A stretch of 64,000 nucleotides of DNA, taken from contig ML681998.1 of the NCBI GenBank assembly GCA_007922195.1, forward strand, positions 20,347,663 to 20,411,662, in the 5' to 3' direction. The translations under genes were made by a program, and so were the position numbers. This stretch comes from Podocnemis expansa (lineage: Eukaryota > Chordata > Testudines > Podocnemididae). The notes under the pieces are model-generated. The model was not told the origin of the DNA. It saw nothing but the letters and a program-made list of their open reading frames with translations, and did not search any database. Position 1 is the first letter of the stretch. Each line of letters opens with the position of its first letter. This document shows positions 61,150 to 64,000 of this stretch, in pieces.

Positions 61150-64000
61150 AGGTGTCTAGGGAGCCAGCAGATGCTGCCCAGAGGGAATCTGATGATGTGC
61201 ATGAATGAGGGACCAGAAATAGGCCCCACAGTCACAGACCCCTTCCTCAGCTAATCTCCTGTCCCTGGTCTTATAGATGGCTACCTGTGTGTAAGCCAGG
61301 AGGAGGTTGGCAAGGAGGTCCTGCAACTTTGTGTGGCCATGGATGGGGAGTGCATAAATAAAAAAGTGAGGGAGAAAGAGCAGCCAGAACAATAAGAGGT
61401 TCTGCACACTCAAGGTATGTGTGCGCCAGGGTCTCCCTCACACCACAATAAGGCCAGTTGTTGAAGAGAGGGATGAACTGCACCCGGCACACATCCGTAC
61501 TCATGACTCTGTGCAGAAGCCATCAATTGATGTTCCTGGTGGGCCGTGGGATCAGTGTGGCATACAGACTGGCACACCAGAGGTCCTTGCCCTCCACTGG
61601 TGGAATTAGGTCCCGCCATTTTGTATCACAGTGGGACGCAAGGGCGAGGAAATGAATAGTATGCAGCACGATCGTGTACAGATTTTTATGGGGTGCAGTT
61701 CGGAAACAGGCCAGCTGCAAATCCAGCAGCTAGCTAGGGGTGTGGGGTGGGGGCAGCCAGGTAGGGGTCACAGGGCTGGGGCCAGATTAAAAGCTCTGGA
61801 GAGCTAGGACTGAGAGGGGGGTGAGGAGTACCCTCTCACAGGACCTGTTCAAGTTACGCTTCAGCAGCTGAAGGCAAGGTTACCTTCACCTTTTGGAGTA
61901 GGTGCCACGGGGCTCAAAGGGTGGAAAGCCCCATGTGCTGAGCTAGTACGTGGGGATCCATCCAGACCCCCCCGCCCCTGGGGCGTAGTCCAGGAGGTCT
62001 CCAACCCTGGTGATGCCTGCCAGGACCAACCTCCGCCTCACAGAGGGGGCCTCCACCACCTGCACACTAAGATAGGAGTTATGCAGCAGGGGCTCCACGA
62101 GGAGGTCCTCTCCCTCAGTGGGTCCAACTCACCTGGAGATTGAGATGAGCCTCCAGGTCTGGAGGAGGTCCTGGTAGAAGACTGGCAGCTCAGAGAGCTC
62201 TTGCGGAACACCTCTCAGCTGGAGATAAAAGTCACATTGGAGCCCTCAGTAGCAGCATAGGAAGGTGTGTGCCAAGTGGCTCCACACCAGACTATCTGCA
62301 CCATAAAGGAGTCTCTGCAGGGCCTAGAGGCAGAAGGCATGGACCTGGCTTTAAATACAGCACAGGCCCTGCCCTCCCTCCTCAAAGGAAAGACTCAGGA
62401 TCCCTGCAGAGACCCAGTGCAGTCCTGGCCAAAAGAACTCCAGAACTGTCTTCTGGAGGTTAGCCAGGAAACTTGGGGGCAGGGGCAGGGTGTTGAGTCA
62501 GTGCCAGATCATGGACGGCATGAGCTGGTTGATGACCAGTGCCCGCCCCTGAAGGGAGAGGCACTGAAGCAATCCCATCCCCCTCCGCAGGTGATCAATG
62601 ACCCTGCCCTCTAAATCATGCCACTTCTCATCTAGGGAGGGATGGGTGGCAGAAAGGTAAATGCCCAGATAGAGCAGCAGACCTGCGCTCCAGTGGATGG
62701 CCTGAAGCATGGGTGGCTGGGAGCTCGCTGTCCACCTTGCCCTACCACCAAGCCAGAGCTTGAGACTCAGTTGACCCTGGCGGAGGAGGCTGCCAAACAG
62801 ATGGCCAGGCAAGCCTCCAACTGCACCAGGTCTCCTGGGTCCTGGACCACGTAGCCAGTGCATGCTGATGAGACCAGCCTCAGCTCTGGCTCACAGAGCA
62901 CCAACCCCGTTAACCTCTGATGCAGGAGACAAAGGAAGGGCTCTATGGCCAGAGTGTACATCTGGCCTGACAGTGGACAACCTCGATGCACTCCTCACCC
63001 AAAGCTGACTGATTCAGTCAGGGTCCAGTTGAGCTTAACCAGATATTCTGCAAAAGCATACAGCACCCTGAGAAACCTGACAAAGCAGGGCCTGAAGCCA
63101 AATGCCTGCAGAGTGCCCAGGAGATACCCGTGGTCCATCCTGTCAAACGTCTTGTCCTTGTCCAGGGCCAGGAGGGTGAATGACAGACCGTCCCTGCACC
63201 TGAGCTCCAAGAGATCCCAGACCAAATAGATATTGTAAAAGATGGACCAGCTCGGGACAGTGTAGGTCTGGTCAGGATGGAGAGTGCCCTACAACATGGA
63301 CCTTAGCTGCAGCGAGATGGCCTTGGCTACTATTTTATAGTCCACGCTGAGGAGCAAGATGGGATGCCAATTCTGGAGATCACAGAGGTCCCCCCTCTTA
63401 GGCAGTAGTGCCAGCACTGATCACAGAGAAGAAAGGGGGAGCACTCCGCTTTTCTTGGACTTGGCCCAGACAATGGCTAGACAGGCATTGGCTTCAGTCA
63501 GATCCAGGGAGAAAAGACTGGAGAGGGCCCTGGCTCTTCCACACATCTGCTCTAGAACAGTGAGGGGGGGTGCCATCCTCCAGCAAGTGGCAGGCGATGT
63601 GCTTTTTGGACCCCCTCCCTTCCTCCATGGCATAGAAGAAGCAGGAGCTGCAATCCATCCCCAGAAGAAAACAGATGTGGGATCAAACAAAGGCTCCCTG
63701 GGCCCGAAGGTTCCTGAAGGTCTGGGAGCTCCTCCTGCTTCTCCTGGTGTGCCCTACAGAGGGATGGATCCTCAGGGCTGGCAGCCAGATGCCTTTCCAG
63801 CTCTAAGACCTCTAGTTCCAGCTGCTCTATCACCACATCCCTCCACCAGCTGACCCCCCAAGGGTAGTCACAGCAGATGAGCTGGACACGCACTTTCCCC
63901 ATGTCCCACCAATGCTGCACTGAGGAAAAGGTGGCCGTCTGCCCCTGCCAGGCCAGCCAGAACTCCCAGAAGGACGTCATGAAGCCCACATCCTCCAGCA
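61150..64000 (-). pseudogene. Tx1-like LINE ORF2, dead, runs off right edge
   Basis: Minus-strand fragments in several frames form one decayed protein. From right to left: a linker region (IEQLELEVLELERHLAASPE, near 63830), a region with QMCGRARALSSLFS (63520), RT block A (LALDKDKTFDRMDHGYL, near 63150), HRGCPLSGQMYTLAIEPFL (62980), SAGLLLYLGIYLSATHPS (62690), and a C-terminal part ending FFIYALPIHG and VAIYKTRDRR (about 61350-61260). This order fits the Tx1/L1-like clade seen in turtles. The YADD box is gone: the site near 62865 reads SACTGYVVQDPG. There are many frameshifts and a large deletion around 63460. The endonuclease half would lie beyond base 64000. Confidence 0.8.

Larger units (their letters stand above)
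47486..64000. other. DPYS upstream flank, no host gene recognised
   Basis: Contains the DPYS 5' region and then repeats: hairpin-family copies (48058-48265, 49400-49532, 52805-53015, 60557-60689), three well-bounded hAT elements (50621-51342, 51376-51540, 53351-54083), a possible LTR (56323-56834), an unassigned repeat (59890-60545) and a Tx1-like LINE (61150-64000). In mammals LRP12 lies upstream of DPYS in the same orientation; I looked for its C-terminal exons and did not see any. The stretches 48270-49390, 49540-50610, 51550-52800, 54090-56320 and 56840-59410 hold nothing I recognise. I also see no convincing TATA box or CpG island next to the DPYS start codon. Confidence 0.6.

Noticed and set aside
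47486..64000. Exons of LRP12, the expected upstream neighbour
   Set aside because: No frame with a recognisable LDL-receptor class A, CUB or cytoplasmic tail segment was seen; the gene probably starts further right.

Overview
The window is vertebrate genomic DNA: one large-intron gene in a sea of transposable elements. The gene is DPYS (dihydropyrimidinase), on the minus strand. The mix of recent CR1 LINEs, a Tx1-type LINE, MIR-like SINEs, many short hAT and hairpin MITE-like elements, and a DPYS protein close to the mammalian enzyme suggests a non-avian sauropsid, most likely a turtle. A crocodilian is not excluded from sequence alone.

Gene layout. Seven consecutive coding exons of DPYS run right to left: exon 1 at 47225-47485, then 33656-33814, 22973-23152, 20747-20936, 11741-11897, 9976-10117 and 8162-8304. 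All junctions are GT-AG and the phases join without a break into 410 full codons. All six expected metal ligands are present (H66, H68, carboxylated K158, H191, H247, D325). The last roughly 110 residues must lie left of base 1; I found no exon for them in 1-8161.

Introns. Intron 7 (1-8161) carries hAT and hairpin elements, one hAT having jumped into a hairpin element. Intron 5 has a long hairpin-family element and a CR1 3' end. Intron 4 has a 5'-truncated CR1 with an uninterrupted 571-codon reverse transcriptase frame on the DPYS strand, plus SINEs and a TTTCGAAA-hairpin MITE. Intron 3 is nearly one third MITE. Intron 2 holds the most complex structure: a MITE of about 360 bp split by three hAT elements, each with a perfect 8-bp target duplication (27338-32204). 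Intron 1 has a near full-length CR1 on the plus strand with endonuclease and reverse transcriptase, broken by one 10-bp deletion.

Upstream flank (47486-64000). No host gene is recognised. It contains hAT and hairpin elements, a possible solo LTR, and at the right edge a dead Tx1-like LINE on the minus strand that continues past the window.

The window does not show a new multi-gene system. What stands out is transposon archaeology: a hairpin-bodied short element with 11-12 bp target duplications, the nested hAT/MITE locus, and a micro-inverted duplication inside a 3.4-kb hAT element.
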